Translations under genes and position numbers: made by a program
Shown: piece by piece, positions 23,420 to 35,012 of the stretch
Position numbering within the stretch: the stretch's first letter is position 1
Layout of the letters: each line of letters opens with the position of its first letter
The notes under the pieces: model-generated
What the model saw: only the letters and a program-made list of their open reading frames with translations
Told to the model about the DNA's origin: nothing
Databases searched by the model: none
Source: Nectonema munidae
Taxonomy: Eukaryota > Nematomorpha > Nectonematoida > Nectonematidae
Direction of reading: 5' to 3'
Length of the DNA: 64,000 nucleotides
Assembly: GCA_030549495.1 (NCBI GenBank)
Contig: JAUIRK010000248.1
Span: 62,001-126,000, forward strand

Positions 23420-25780
23420 TCAATTAAGATCCATACGCAATTTTTTAACATTTTTCTATTTAGAGCAAACATTTTTTTCGTAATTTTTACTTTATCCAAA
23501 ATTTTTATTTATTTTATTATAGATGTATCCCCACCATTTTCAAATTAGTTTGTTTAGTAATGGTTTTACGCTATCAATAAATTTGAAATATTTTAAATTA
23601 TAACTTTACAGAAAAAGTAGTTATATCGATTTATGGAATTTCATAAAAGATATAAATCAAATGTAAATAATCCTAGTTTTTAATTAATAATTTATCTTAC
23701 TTTGATTAATTTTTTTTTATTTTATTAGTATTATTTAGATATAATATTAATTTTTAATAGTGATGATAAGTATTAGTTAAAAATAATTTTTTTTATAAAT
23801 TTGCTGAAATAATTATTATTAAATGTTAGACAAAGATAAAGTATATCACTGCAATTACATTATTTGAGTACTACATATATTTTATTGAGAATAACAAATA
23901 AATAGTGCAAAATAGAGATAGAAAAGTTGCAAAATAAGGCAAACAGCCCTCTTTTTGTTACACAAGTGAAATATATTTTTGCTTTTAAGCGGACTATTAT
24001 AAATACAATCTTAAAAAATATAGATCATACGACTGACATTTACTATTTAAATATGGTGTTCATTAATCGAAATTGATTATAAAACTTATAAGAATTAAAC
24101 TTCTTTATTTTATATCACTAAAAGAACGTATTATGTTAGACTGTAAAATAAAATTCAATCTATTGTTATATTACTTTAAGATTTATAAAAAAATATGTTT
24201 ACTTCAATAACTGTTAATTTAATCCCATGCTTTTAGCTATACTCGTATTGAAAATTAAAACATTAAAAAAATAAAAATTAGGATTATTTGTTAAAATCTA
24301 TATTTTCACTACAATACATGAGTACATTGCATTTTCTTACTTCCTATGTAACGAATAAAGGAAAATATTATTCAATCTAATATTTTAATGATTATTGAAT
24401 CATGTGGAAACCTATCTTGGTTTGTTCACTTTTAAATCAATCCTTTAAAATATTATTCGGTTGTGGAAAATCGTAAGTAGTAATAAGTAAAAAGAAATGT
24501 CAAATGTAAAGATATTATTGCTTCCGTCAAAATTGTTAAATATTGGCAAATGTGGGCAGACGTTAGCTTTGCCGAGAACAATGTCTTGATTCTCTCCTCT
24601 AGACCGATAGGATATCTCATTTTTTTGCTAATACCCCTTGAAAAAAATGAGAGAAAGACTATTATTTACTATCATTTTCAATATTACACCTTAAAATCTT
24701 TTTTCGAAACTGTGACTCTTTCAGATAAAATAGGTTTTACAAAATTCTTTTACAAAAATCTTTTTCTAAACATAAACTTAAATTGTAGATTTTTAATCAA
24801 CTTTTAACGTAAAAATTTCCATTTTTTCAAATATAACTCTAAATGTTATCCCGCTTCCGCTTCCTAACTTTTAGACCGATTCCAGTGCTTCGGTTTTTCT
24901 CATCACCTATTTAAATCAAAACAAACTAAATAAACAACAACAAGAAGAATTTATTAGTAAATATTGCATAAGTATTTCAAAGGATTATATCAGAAAATTA
25001 TATCGAGTGAAGAATATATTTGTTGTATATAGTATATAATATAATAATAATAAATAATAATAAATTTATTAATAAAAATTTGAAAAAAAAGATAAACATT
25101 GAATAGTGTATCGATCAAATGTGCATAAATTCATTTCTGAAAGAGATCAAAGGAAGATGGATCTTCATTGGGATGACTCCAACAGACTGATTCTACAACA
25201 TATATATTAAGTTAACTTTCTTGTTTGTATTTAAATCTGAACAAAATAAATTGTTATTATTATATAGAGTGAAGAATATATTTGCTGTATAAAGCGAAGA
25301 ATATATTAAGTTGACTGTCTTGTTTGTATTTAAATATAAACAAATAATGCCATTCCATTTCGTCAATTAAATCAAAGATTAAAAAAATTTTAATTCTTTA
25401 TTCAAATTCTAAAAATTTTAAACCGTTATGATCTAAAAAATCGAAGCATGAAACGAAATAATGAGATATCGGAGATCAATGTGGTTATGGTGATGTATGT
25501 AGGGTAGGATTAAATATACACAGTGTAACACAGAGTGAAAGGTCCATATATGAAGGTAAAATTTCATTTTTACCAATTTTTCTTACTTATTTTTGAAATA
25601 GATTTAATTATGTAAAAATTTTTATATAATTATTTAAATAAAAATTCCCTTTTTGAGATGAGCTTTGATATATAAATCAATTTTTTGAGATATTTGATTG
25701 ATTTTTCTAATGACATACTTATGATATAATATCTATCAATGAACCTTACATCTACATTCCACACAAAATTTTAAACTACA
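23420..25780. other. AT-rich non-coding stretch
   Basis: Long A/T runs with no coding similarity I recognise. The open frame at 24550-24807 is low-complexity and has no family resemblance. Confidence 0.55.
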
Positions 25781-26130
25781 AATTAATGCACATACCTCCA
25801 TTACTCTCCCTGCATTCAATATTCACCACTATTCCAATACTCTAACTCAAATTTCGTATTTACTTTAGTACCATCATGTTCTAAACCCCTACTTTTTTGC
25901 TCCCTTTACTCTCAACCTTCTCTTACACATCCCATACCAAACAATTTTTCACTATCTTTCAGAAAAATCAAACAAAGCCCCAACAATAACTGTAATATAG
26001 TCAATTGACTTAAATTCTAGCTCCTACTTTTGGGACACAAAACAAAATATACGCGGCTTGCAAAAACATGAATTTTTAACCTTCAACAACCTCACAATGT
26101 TTGACAACGATAAAATAACATTAGTTTAAA
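25780..26130 (+). mobile_element. possible 5' part of a LINE
   Basis: The plus strand becomes C-rich, like the LINE piece at 27480-28625. It reads, with breaks, SSYFWDTKQNIRGLQKHEF, which resembles the start of a LINE endonuclease domain (W.TRS...KL..F). Weak, and offered only because base bias and later LINE agree. Confidence 0.3.
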
Positions 26131-26629
26131 CAGCATTATAAATTATGACGTGCACAAATGTAGCAAGATGGAGTAGAATATAAATGATATTGATTAAAGA
26201 AATAATCTCTTACTACTCTTTTGAAATCAAAAAACTTATCTAGTTAGCAAAACTGACAAAGCAGTATATTTCCATTAAAAAATTTTACTAATTTTAGATT
26301 TGTCAATTGCATGCTTACATTTTTATTCGATTCGTGTTTCTCCAAATGAAGACATCTACAACTACGTGTTTAATGTTCATGTACCTCATAATTGAAATAA
26401 AATTTGTTAATTCACATTGGGCAGCATAAACCCTTAAGATATTTGAAAAGAAACAGGCATAACTTATAATAATAAAGATCGTGAATCTTCAGAATGTTGG
26501 TCTCAACAAATTTTCCATTAGTATGACTATGGCTTCGTAAATTGAATACACTTCTAATAATTCTTTTTTTGAGTTTTAGGCAAATCATTCTTGTTAGCAT
26601 GGCCCCAATTGACATGGGCCGTCATATTT

Positions 26630-27245
26630 AAATTATTTTTATCAGGTTTGACTGATTTTTATAAAAAAAAAAGAATATCACCAGTAAACACAGCGTACTT
26701 GAAAATGGATATATGTGTGTAAAATACTTTATATCAGATAAAATGTTTCTTTTTGAGATAAATCAATTTTTCGACAGGTTTATTGATTTTCATAAAAAAT
26801 GAATATCACCACTGAATTCAGCATGCTTGAAAATGGGTATATAATATGTGTAAAAAACTTTATATAATTAAAAGTACATCCTATATATATACTTCCATGT
26901 CTAAATCCATGTCTTCCATGGATTAAAAGTTATTATTATCATAATAATAATCAATGATTATTTAGATAAAAAATTTCTTTTTGAGATGAGTTGTCACATT
27001 TAAATCAATTTTTTGTCAGGTTTGATTGATTTTCATAAAAAATAAATATTACCACTCAATTCAGCATAATGTAAAATGGGTATATATGTGTAAAAAATTT
27101 ATATAATAATTTAAATAAAAAGTTCCTTTTTAAGATGTTGCTGTCAAATATAAATCATTTTTTTGACAAGTTTGATTAATTTTGATTAAAAAAAATGGAC
27201 ATCACCACTGAATTCAGCTTAGTGGAAATATATATGTAACATTAA
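26630..27245 (+). repeat. tandem array, unit about 150 bp, around four copies
   Basis: Each unit carries CTTTTTGAGAT, then AAATCAATTTTT, GGTTTGATTGATTTT, ATCACCACTGAATTCAGC and ATGGGTATATATGTGTAAAA. Copies start near 26635, 26735, 26970 and 27110; a single related unit lies at about 25600-25700. Divergence is moderate. Confidence 0.7.
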
Positions 27246-27479
27246 TAATATTTATAAAAACTTATTAGTATCTGAGAAAAATAAGGTGGGGGCACTTTGC
27301 GCCCCCCAGCACTTGGGCGGACAAATTTTGCTCAGCACTAATAGGGTTAGGAATGAAATCAAATACTTACCTTTCAAACAACATTATATACTCTTTTCAC
27401 AAAATCACTACCAGAGAACTGAACAAATCTATACACTCCATACGAACCACTCCTTCCAGCAGGTTTGACCATATATCCA

Positions 27480-28625
27480 TTAAACATATGCCTATTTCTT
27501 AATATCTACAAAGCTTGCCTCAAATTAAGCTACTTCCCGTCTATTTGGAAAATATGCAAACTAATACTCATTCCCTAACCAAACCAAGATCATAGCCAGA
27601 TCAATAATTACCTTATTATCAACACTAAGTAAAATTATAGAAAAAATTTTAAGAAAATAAAATATTCACTACATAGTCAAGCATAACTTAATATACCCTA
27701 ACTAATTTGCATATCTAACAAATAAGGACACGAAATTGGCTCTGATACGCCTCACCCTCTATCTAGAACAAACACTAAAAAATCAGCACACCGTGGGAAC
27801 GATCTTCCTAGACATTCAAAAAGCCTTCAACTCAGCATGGGCATCCTGCCATCATCAACAATCTTATTGATAAAAAAAACTACACTACTTATATTAAAAA
27901 AAACTTGTTCTATTACATAATAAGTCCAAATACTTCCAAACATTAACTCTCTCTACTCGACAAGGTGACTGTCTATCAGACGTTCTTTGATTAGTTCTCA
28001 TAAACACAATCCTTCACTTCATAAACTCTAACTCATTCTTCTCCCAATGCCACTCTGATGACATTTTATTCAATTTCTCAGACACACTTCAATCAAACAA
28101 CATTAACAACACCCTGAACTAGATTGCACAAATTAATCAAATGGCTAACAAGTATAAAATCTCCTTTAACATGGACAAACTCAAACTCATACACTTCACA
28201 CGGAAAAGAACTATTGCACTACCACTAAAACTGAACGCACTGTTACAACCTATCCCCGAACCACATATAAAATACCTTGGAATCACCCTCCAATCAAATG
28301 TTCAAAAACATTCACATATAAATGGGGTCTCCATCCAAAAATTAGCAAATTCATATACACCACAATCAAAACTCGCCGTCATTCAGTATGGCTCTCTAAC
28401 TTGAGGAGCTTCCCTCAAATTCCTGAGTTCCCTATTTTATCTAAAAAAAATACATCGACTCTGTCTCCTCACCATCACCAATGCATTCCACACAACTTCT
28501 ACATCAAAACTTGAGTTCTTCACTCACACCTTGCCATTACATCTATATCTCAAGAAAAATATCATTAAAAAGTACCTAAAGACCTTCTACACAACACACT
28601 TTGCAAACTCCTATAAAAGGAGCAT
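27480..28625 (+). mobile_element. LINE reverse-transcriptase fragment (Jockey/I-like)
   Basis: Pieces in several frames follow the order of a LINE reverse transcriptase: LLSTLSKIIEKIL near 27610-27650, TIFLDIQKAFNSAW near 27800-27840, a TRQGD word near 27957, then HSDDILFNFSD (active-site region, with SDD where YADD is usual). The open frame 28141-28404 holds MANKYKISFNMDKLKLIHFTRK and PHIKYLGITL, the thumb-region K-Y-LG-I signature. Stops break it throughout. It copied itself through RNA; this copy is 5'-truncated and long dead. Confidence 0.8.
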
Positions 28626-28627
28626 TC

Positions 28628-29460
28628 TCGATTTAGTATAAAAACAGATATTTATTTAAAATTTTGAAAATATTTTGAAAGACAGATTTTACACGTAAAC
28701 CTCAAATTTGATCCAGACTGCGATCATTATTTTAAAACTCCTAAAACCGAAAACTAAGTCCAAAAATGAAACCAGCATGCCGATTTAGTATAAAAACATA
28801 TATTTTATTTAAATTCCAAAATAATATCTGTAAACATTAGATGTAAACAGCATTTGATTGATACTTATAGATATTTTAAAACCTCCAAATCCTAAAACTG
28901 AGCCCAAAAATGAAACTAGCATGGTTGATTAGGTATAAAAACATATATTTAATTTAAAATTAGAGATACTATTATTAGAGATAGTTATCATATCTAAACC
29001 CCAAATTTGATTGACACTGTCAGCTATTTTAAGAACTCTAAATACGAAAACTGAGTCCAGAAATGAAACCAGCATGATCGATTTCGTGTAAAAACATATG
29101 TTTCATGCTAAATTTGAATATATATATTTGGAGACAATTTTTGATGACACTTATAGGTATTTTCAAATCCTAAATGCAAAAACTGAGTCCGAAAATGAAA
29201 CCAGCACGGTCGATTTGGTATAAAAGGAGATATTTCATTAAAATTTTTAGAAAATATTTTTGGATACAGTTTTGAGATGTGAACCGCTTATTTGATTGAC
29301 ACTTACAGATATTTCTAAACTTTTTTTGAAAAATATGATATATTTGATATATCTTTGGAGACAGTTTTCAGATGTAAACAGCAAATTTGATAAACACTCG
29401 CATATATTTTAAAACCTCTAAATGCCAAAACTGGGTCCAGAAATGAAACTAGCCCTATTG
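28628..29460 (+). repeat. tandem array, unit about 145 bp, around six copies
   Basis: Units share GATTTAGTATAAAAACATAT, then ATTTGATTGACACT, ATTTTAAAACCTC and AAACTGAGTCCAAAAATGAA before ACCAGCATG. Starts lie near 28628, 28780, 28927, 29080 and 29207. The array begins right after the LINE fragment. Confidence 0.8.
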
Positions 29461-31019
29461 TGAGAATACTTAATTAAACTTAATTAGTCAAAATAGAACG
29501 AATGTTTCCAAGATACATTCAATTTATCGAACTCATGGTGTAATGAAAAGTCGCAGTTAGATTTTTCAAAAGAGAATTCATCCATCAAGAACAGTACAAC
29601 TTTTAACATATTTTAATTCTTTTTGAATGAACTGACATTTTTGATTCACAGCGGAGTGATGAAAATCTAGACTCTTCGCATTAAAACAATTTATGCACTT
29701 TAAATCATCGGCACCTATTTTAGGACAATCCATACTTCCATAAAAAAGTGTTGAGTATTGTTTTTACAATTAGAAGTTGTGGGGCCCTCGCTTGACGGAC
29801 GCCTTTTTACTAACACCGTTGACGGACTAGGGACAATTTTGTCCAATATTCATTAACATATTTTTTACTTTAAATTAGTGAAATCAATATCCCATATAAA
29901 AACTATTGAAATCCTCAAACCAAAATGAAAAAATACATTGTGAAAACTATTTTTCACAATAAAAATTGATTAAAATTTAACGCCATCTAAAAAATGCATA
30001 ACACTTTCATGAATACCATTTGAAAACGTTTCAATGTTTGAGTATGGTGCAGGATAACAACAATGATTATAACTTAAAAGTATTCTCTGATAAATTATCT
30101 CTGCGATTTCGGCCTTCATCATTCGCTTTCGACTGCCGTGATTTTTTCTTCCCATATCTACGAACTCTTCCCATCGTGAGTTATCAGAAGAAAGTTCTTC
30201 GACTACATCACAAACCTCATCTTACAGTTCTAAGAGTGAATTTACTATTTCTGATCAAGCCCTGGCTGCTCCCAATCAAACTGAATATTTTTGGAAGTCT
30301 GCTTTCAGCAGTACAGGAAGACCAGAATCAACATAAGAGATGTTAGTGAAAGGCCTCATGGTCTTAAAGGACTGGCTAAAAGGCAAAAGATATCCTAACT
30401 CTATTCAAACTTTTTTTCGAAACAAATATCATGACTTACATATATTCGATGTCTCTAGCTATAATGGATTCAAATTTCAAGTAATAATTTATCCATATTT
30501 TTCGTGTAAATGAGGTTGTACTGTTTATCTGTGCGTTTGGTATTGAAAATATGTACTTGTATAACATATAAGCTTTTGTCATTAAAAATAGCCCTTTTCT
30601 TCAATATTTTTTAGTTATAGAACTAAATCTTGAACAAGTCAAAACTTTTTTACTGGTATGAGTGCTCATATATATTCAGTCGATATGTAAGGTTTTAGGT
30701 TTTCTACAATCAAGGCCCTTTTTCTTTTGACTAGTAATTGTAATAAAAATTTATCCTATATAGAAAGCACAATACATTTTCTTCTACTTAATTTTTATAG
30801 GTTCTGAAAAGAAATGAGATTTTTTTCTATTATCATGAACACAGCGACGCATATCGGATTAGAAAATTCTCTAAAATATATTAAAATTTAAAAGATGATA
30901 AAAAAAAGGAAACTTATGAAAAAAATGATTCTATTGAACAAAGGGAAACCTTTTGTGATCATTGGGCGGATGTGTGTCTTTGCGTGACTTTCATGCTAAC
31001 TTATCAGACGCTAAGTTTC

Positions 31020-31520
31020 TGTTTATTTTGGCTTTGAGTCGATTTTCAATTTTTATTTTTAGATCCGAAACTCCTAAGTATTTAAGTTTGCTCCATTGCT
31101 ATAAAAGTTCACAATCAGACATCGTTTAGCCTACTTCGCTGCCTTGATTAATATTGGACAAATGGAGATCAAAAAGTAAATGTTTCGGATTTGTTTTTAT
31201 CTTCTGAAAATCTCTTCTTGAGGGAAAGCTTGGAGTGAGATATGTTTACTCTCATCCATGTTTTTTTCCGTTTTGACGAAAAAGAAGAGGGACCATATGG
31301 CGCGATCAGAAAGCTACATGACCACTTCTATGATATTTTTCCAGATATTGGACTCCACACTCAGCGCTTACAATGGATGAGCAACTAATAACTTTTAGAG
31401 GAGGTTGTCCAATAAAAAATTTTGGTATCCTAAGAAAGCCGGTCCTTATGGCGTGGAGTTTTACTACTTGAACAATGCTAAATACTTTTACTGTATGAAG
31501 CCTGAAGTTTATGTGAGTGA
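31020..31520 (+). mobile_element. piggyBac-like transposase fragment
   Basis: In scattered frames the strand reads RLSNKKFWYPKKAGPYGVEF then YYLNNAKYFYCMKPEVY. This corresponds to the piggyBac catalytic core after the DEQL..F.GR.....Y.P.KP.K.G word. Upstream, DHFYDIFPDIGLHTQRLQWM also fits the core. There are no ends and several breaks. Confidence 0.6.
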
Positions 31521-31536
31521 TTTAGACTTTAGAGCA

Positions 31537-32465
31537 GGGGTTCATAAACTTTTTCAATCACGGACCCCTTTGAGAATCTGGTAGAACTCGCGGACACCTT
31601 ATCTAGGAAAGTACATATAAAAAGATGACCTTTAATAAAATGAGTTTATTTATTCAAATCTAATAAAATTTATGAAATCAATATATTAACACAAGAAACA
31701 ATGTGAAAATGTAACATATTTGTATTTTGTAAATTAATAAACCTTAATTTTGCTGGAAAGATGCTTGATCTCTGAAATCTAATCGATTTCTTTTTTTGTC
31801 TTGATAGAAACGAGTGATGAAAAGCCCGTCTCACATAGGTAAGTGGTAGCAAACGGAATCAGAGCACACATAGATTGCTTTACCAGACGACGATAGGCTT
31901 TTATTAATGCATACCAGAATTCTTCAATGCTCTTTGTGTTGAACTAATTTCGTAACATTTCCTTTCTTCTCAGATCAATGACATCATCCTTAGCAAGGTC
32001 TTCATCACTAATGGAGTCTATGTCGGCAAGGAAAGGGTTACGTATCCATTTTTCAATTTTAAGGTCACCTAAGCAGAAGAAATTTTTGAAAGAGTTCTGA
32101 AGAGTACTCAAATGTTTGCAGAATTGTTCTTGCAAAGAAATAGACATGGATTTGACACTTCCGATTCCATTCTGTAAAAGTATCTCTTCTAACATCGGAA
32201 AGTTTGCATAGTTACCTGCCTTCAACCTTCTCTCCCACAGTGGCAGCTTTCCAAGAAAGGCTTGGAGTCTTACTGAAGCATCCATAATGGTAACATCATT
32301 TCCTTGAATCGCAAATGTCACATAATTCATAAAGCTGAAAATATCTGTTAGTCCTTCTAAACTTTCAAACCATCGCGACAAGTTGCATCCCCAAAGAAAA
32401 AACGATAGTGTTGTTGCTCTGTCTTCAAAAAGAGCGCGATACGATTTTGAGGCGACACTTCTCAA
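31537..32465 (-). mobile_element. hAT transposase 3' half, minus strand
   Basis: The open frame 32465-31944 contains LTDIFSFMNYVTFAIQGNDVTIMDA, WERRLKAGNYANFPMLEEIL and IEKWIRNPF, as in ZBED5/SCAND3-like hAT transposases. After a stop it continues with PFATTYLCETGFSSLVSIKT, the conserved C-terminal dimerisation motif. The outer end at 31537 is CAGGGGTTCATAAAC followed by CACGGACCCC, a hAT terminal repeat. The N-terminal half is absent because the copy meets an oppositely oriented hAT copy at about 32462. Confidence 0.8.
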
Positions 32466-34010
32466 ACTTAGATTCCGGGCTGAAGAAAAACTAGCTCTTC
32501 AATCAAGCTACGAGGCGGCATACCGAATAGCAAAATGCTAGAAACCGCACACAATTGGTGAAGAACTTATCAAGCCTTGTAAAGAGAAAGTGGTTGGACT
32601 GGTGATTTGACCGGAAGCAGAAAAGAAAATTCAACATGTCTGCTGATGTGTCCTGTGAAGTTTGCTCTGAAATCAAGCGAAGCAGATTTCAGGCTAGCCT
32701 TTAGCTAGACGAGTCCACCTACGTTACTTTTGAGAGCGAGCTGATTGCCTTTGCCCGCTACGAGAAGAATGGACAGATGAAGGAAGAGTTCTTGTTTTGC
32801 AATTCTTTTCCAACTATAGCGAGAGCAACTGATATCAAAACAATCGTAGACTCTTTTTTTGAATGGACTCTTATGGCAAAATTTTAAACACTGCGTGTGC
32901 TCCTGCGATGATTGGCGTCAGAGGAGGATTTATTGCCCATATTAAAAATGAATGGCCACACGTGACGTCTTCCCACTGTTCACTACACCGATATGCTCTA
33001 GGGTCAAATACTCTAGCATCGCGTTTTTTGAAAGTCATGGATGTCGCGGTCAAAGTTGTCAATTTCATTCGGACAAAGGCTAAAAATCATCGGCTCTTCC
33101 AACTTCTAGCCAACGAAATGGGAGCTCAACACTAAAGTTCGTTGGCTGTCGAGGGGAAAATGTCTTTCCAGGCTTTATGAATGCCGGTGCGGAGGCTGAA
33201 ATTTTCTTGCGGGAGAATGAAAATAATCGTCATGCTCATTTTAACAATGAGGAGTTTGTCTTGATTCTAGCGTACCTGGTCGATATTTTTGGCAAACTTA
33301 ATGAAAGGAATCAATCTTTACAAGGGCGTGATATAACAGTGAGTGACGTTCAAGACAAGCTGGCTGGACTCTCTGCCCGAATGGTAATCTGGAAAGTACG
33401 AATCAATGCTCATAGCTTCATTTCCTCTTTTGGATGAGCAAGTTCAAACTCACAATGTTGAGCTTCCGATCAGTATTAAAGACATCTTGACATTTTGTCA
33501 AGTGAATTTCAATCTTATTTCGACTAAGAGCAATCTAATGTTTCATGGCTCAGAGACCCATTCAATGCAGAAATTGAACCGACTGAAGATGAGGCAGAGG
33601 AGCTGGCAGAGTTCAAGGTTTCAAAAGCAATGAAGGTGGCCTTTGGTAACAAAGAAGATCTGTCCAGCTTCTGGCTGTCTGTCTATTCAAGATGCATACC
33701 CTCTACTCTGCAAGAAGGCATCTCCAATCCTCATTCAATTTGTCACAACATACCTTTGCGAAGAGGGATTTTCTGACCTTGGCTACTATTAAAACAAAAT
33801 CTAGAAATCGCCATTCGCCTTGTTGTGTCTCAGACGGAGCCCAGCATAAAAGGGCTTATTATACGAGTCCAACAGCAAACTTCTCATTGATTTTATTTTT
33901 GATTATTAATTAAAAAATTTTTAATAAACATTATAAAAAAATTATTGTTTTTTTTAAAAGCAGGGGGCCTCGAGCTTCAATCTACCTAATTGGTGAGAAA
34001 CGCTGGTCTA
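32462..34010 (+). mobile_element. hAT transposase copy, plus strand
   Basis: Reading outward from the junction: LQSSYEAAYRIAKC and KPHTIGEELIKPCKEKVV (N-terminal), LDESTYVTF with FARYEKNGQMKEEFLFC (first catalytic block), APAMIGVRGGFIAHIKNEWP and VTSSHCSLHRYAL, VKVVNFIRTKAKNHRLFQLL, then LAYLVDIFGKLNERNQSLQG and LIQFVTTYLCEEGFSDL. This is the complete order of a SCAND3/ZBED5-type hAT transposase broken by several stops and frameshifts. The right end near 34005, read inward on the minus strand, is CAGCGTTTCTCAC, a hAT terminal repeat. No zinc finger was seen at the N-terminus. Confidence 0.85.
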
Positions 34011-34274
34011 TAGTGTCCAACCCCTTAACGTTTTGGAAGATGATATTGAATTATAAATTTATTATATGATTAACCTGAAGATCGGAAAGAAGGAATCACC
34101 CTATTTTTAGAGGTAAAATGGAAAGAATATGAATAATGATAAAAAAAAATGTGTAATATAAAATGTATTAGAGAAAGTTTTATATTTTTTCGGTAATACA
34201 GCTAATATGAAAAATTGACTTTCATGCAGGTAAGATCTTTTGTTATTCCTATGGATTGTTTCTCACATACACAC

Positions 34275-34440
34275 AGAGCCTCAATGGTTGTTAGGGTGTA
34301 CCTCTCAGCTTAACATTTGAAGATCCGGGGTTCGATCCCCAAGGCTGCCAACTCTAAAAACAAATTCATAAAAATTGTGATTGCCTTACGGTTGAAAGTG
34401 CTTTTATATCTCCAACCAACCAACCCATCAATCAACCAAC
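34275..34440 (+). mobile_element. tRNA-derived SINE
   Basis: A tRNA-like head contains an A-box-like stretch (GTTGTTAGGGTG) and a clear B box with T arm, GGGGTTCGATCCCC (34325-34338). AGCCT and AGGCT could pair as a partial acceptor stem. It is followed by a non-tRNA body ending in CCAACCAACC repeats. The anticodon arm is not convincing, so it is a retroposon and not a working tRNA gene. Confidence 0.6.
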
Positions 34441-35012
34441 ATACACTTGTTATTTAATCATAGGAAATGAAATGAAAAGCAATCCTCTTGTACGGGAATA
34501 TTAATAGTTACTTTGATTAGTTTGTTCAAGATCAATCATCGGCCCTCAAGTTGTGTAGTAGAAAAACACTTATTGAAACCCTTTGAATAAGTGTTATATC
34601 AAAAATTCATCAGTTTTAAAAATGTGTCGAAATTTGCAATAGAATCAAAGAAAGAAATTTGCGAAATAAAGCTTCCATGCCAAGAATAACGCTTTTTTAT
34701 TTAGCTTGATTTCGAAACATTTTTCTAATCTCAAAGGTGATGATAACATTCTAAAATAAATAAATATTCTTTCTAGGCGTGAGAAAATGTTCAGGCATGT
34801 TGTGAAGAGTTTCACTCGCAGGTAGACTGACGACACTTATCTCATTTCGTAAAAAACATAAATGTTCTTTTTTGTGCGTGCGGATGAATAAATTAGTGGT
34901 GAAGAGGAGATTTTTACGCATGGGAAATAAAGCAAAACGCTTCACAAACTACCTCCTGCTTTCTTGGGAATGTGAATCAGTTTGAGCGTCTGCGAACATT
35001 GAATCACACGAG

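Noticed and set aside
34275-34346. functional tRNA gene
   Set aside because: The B box is good but the acceptor stem is short and the anticodon arm does not form; it fits a SINE head.
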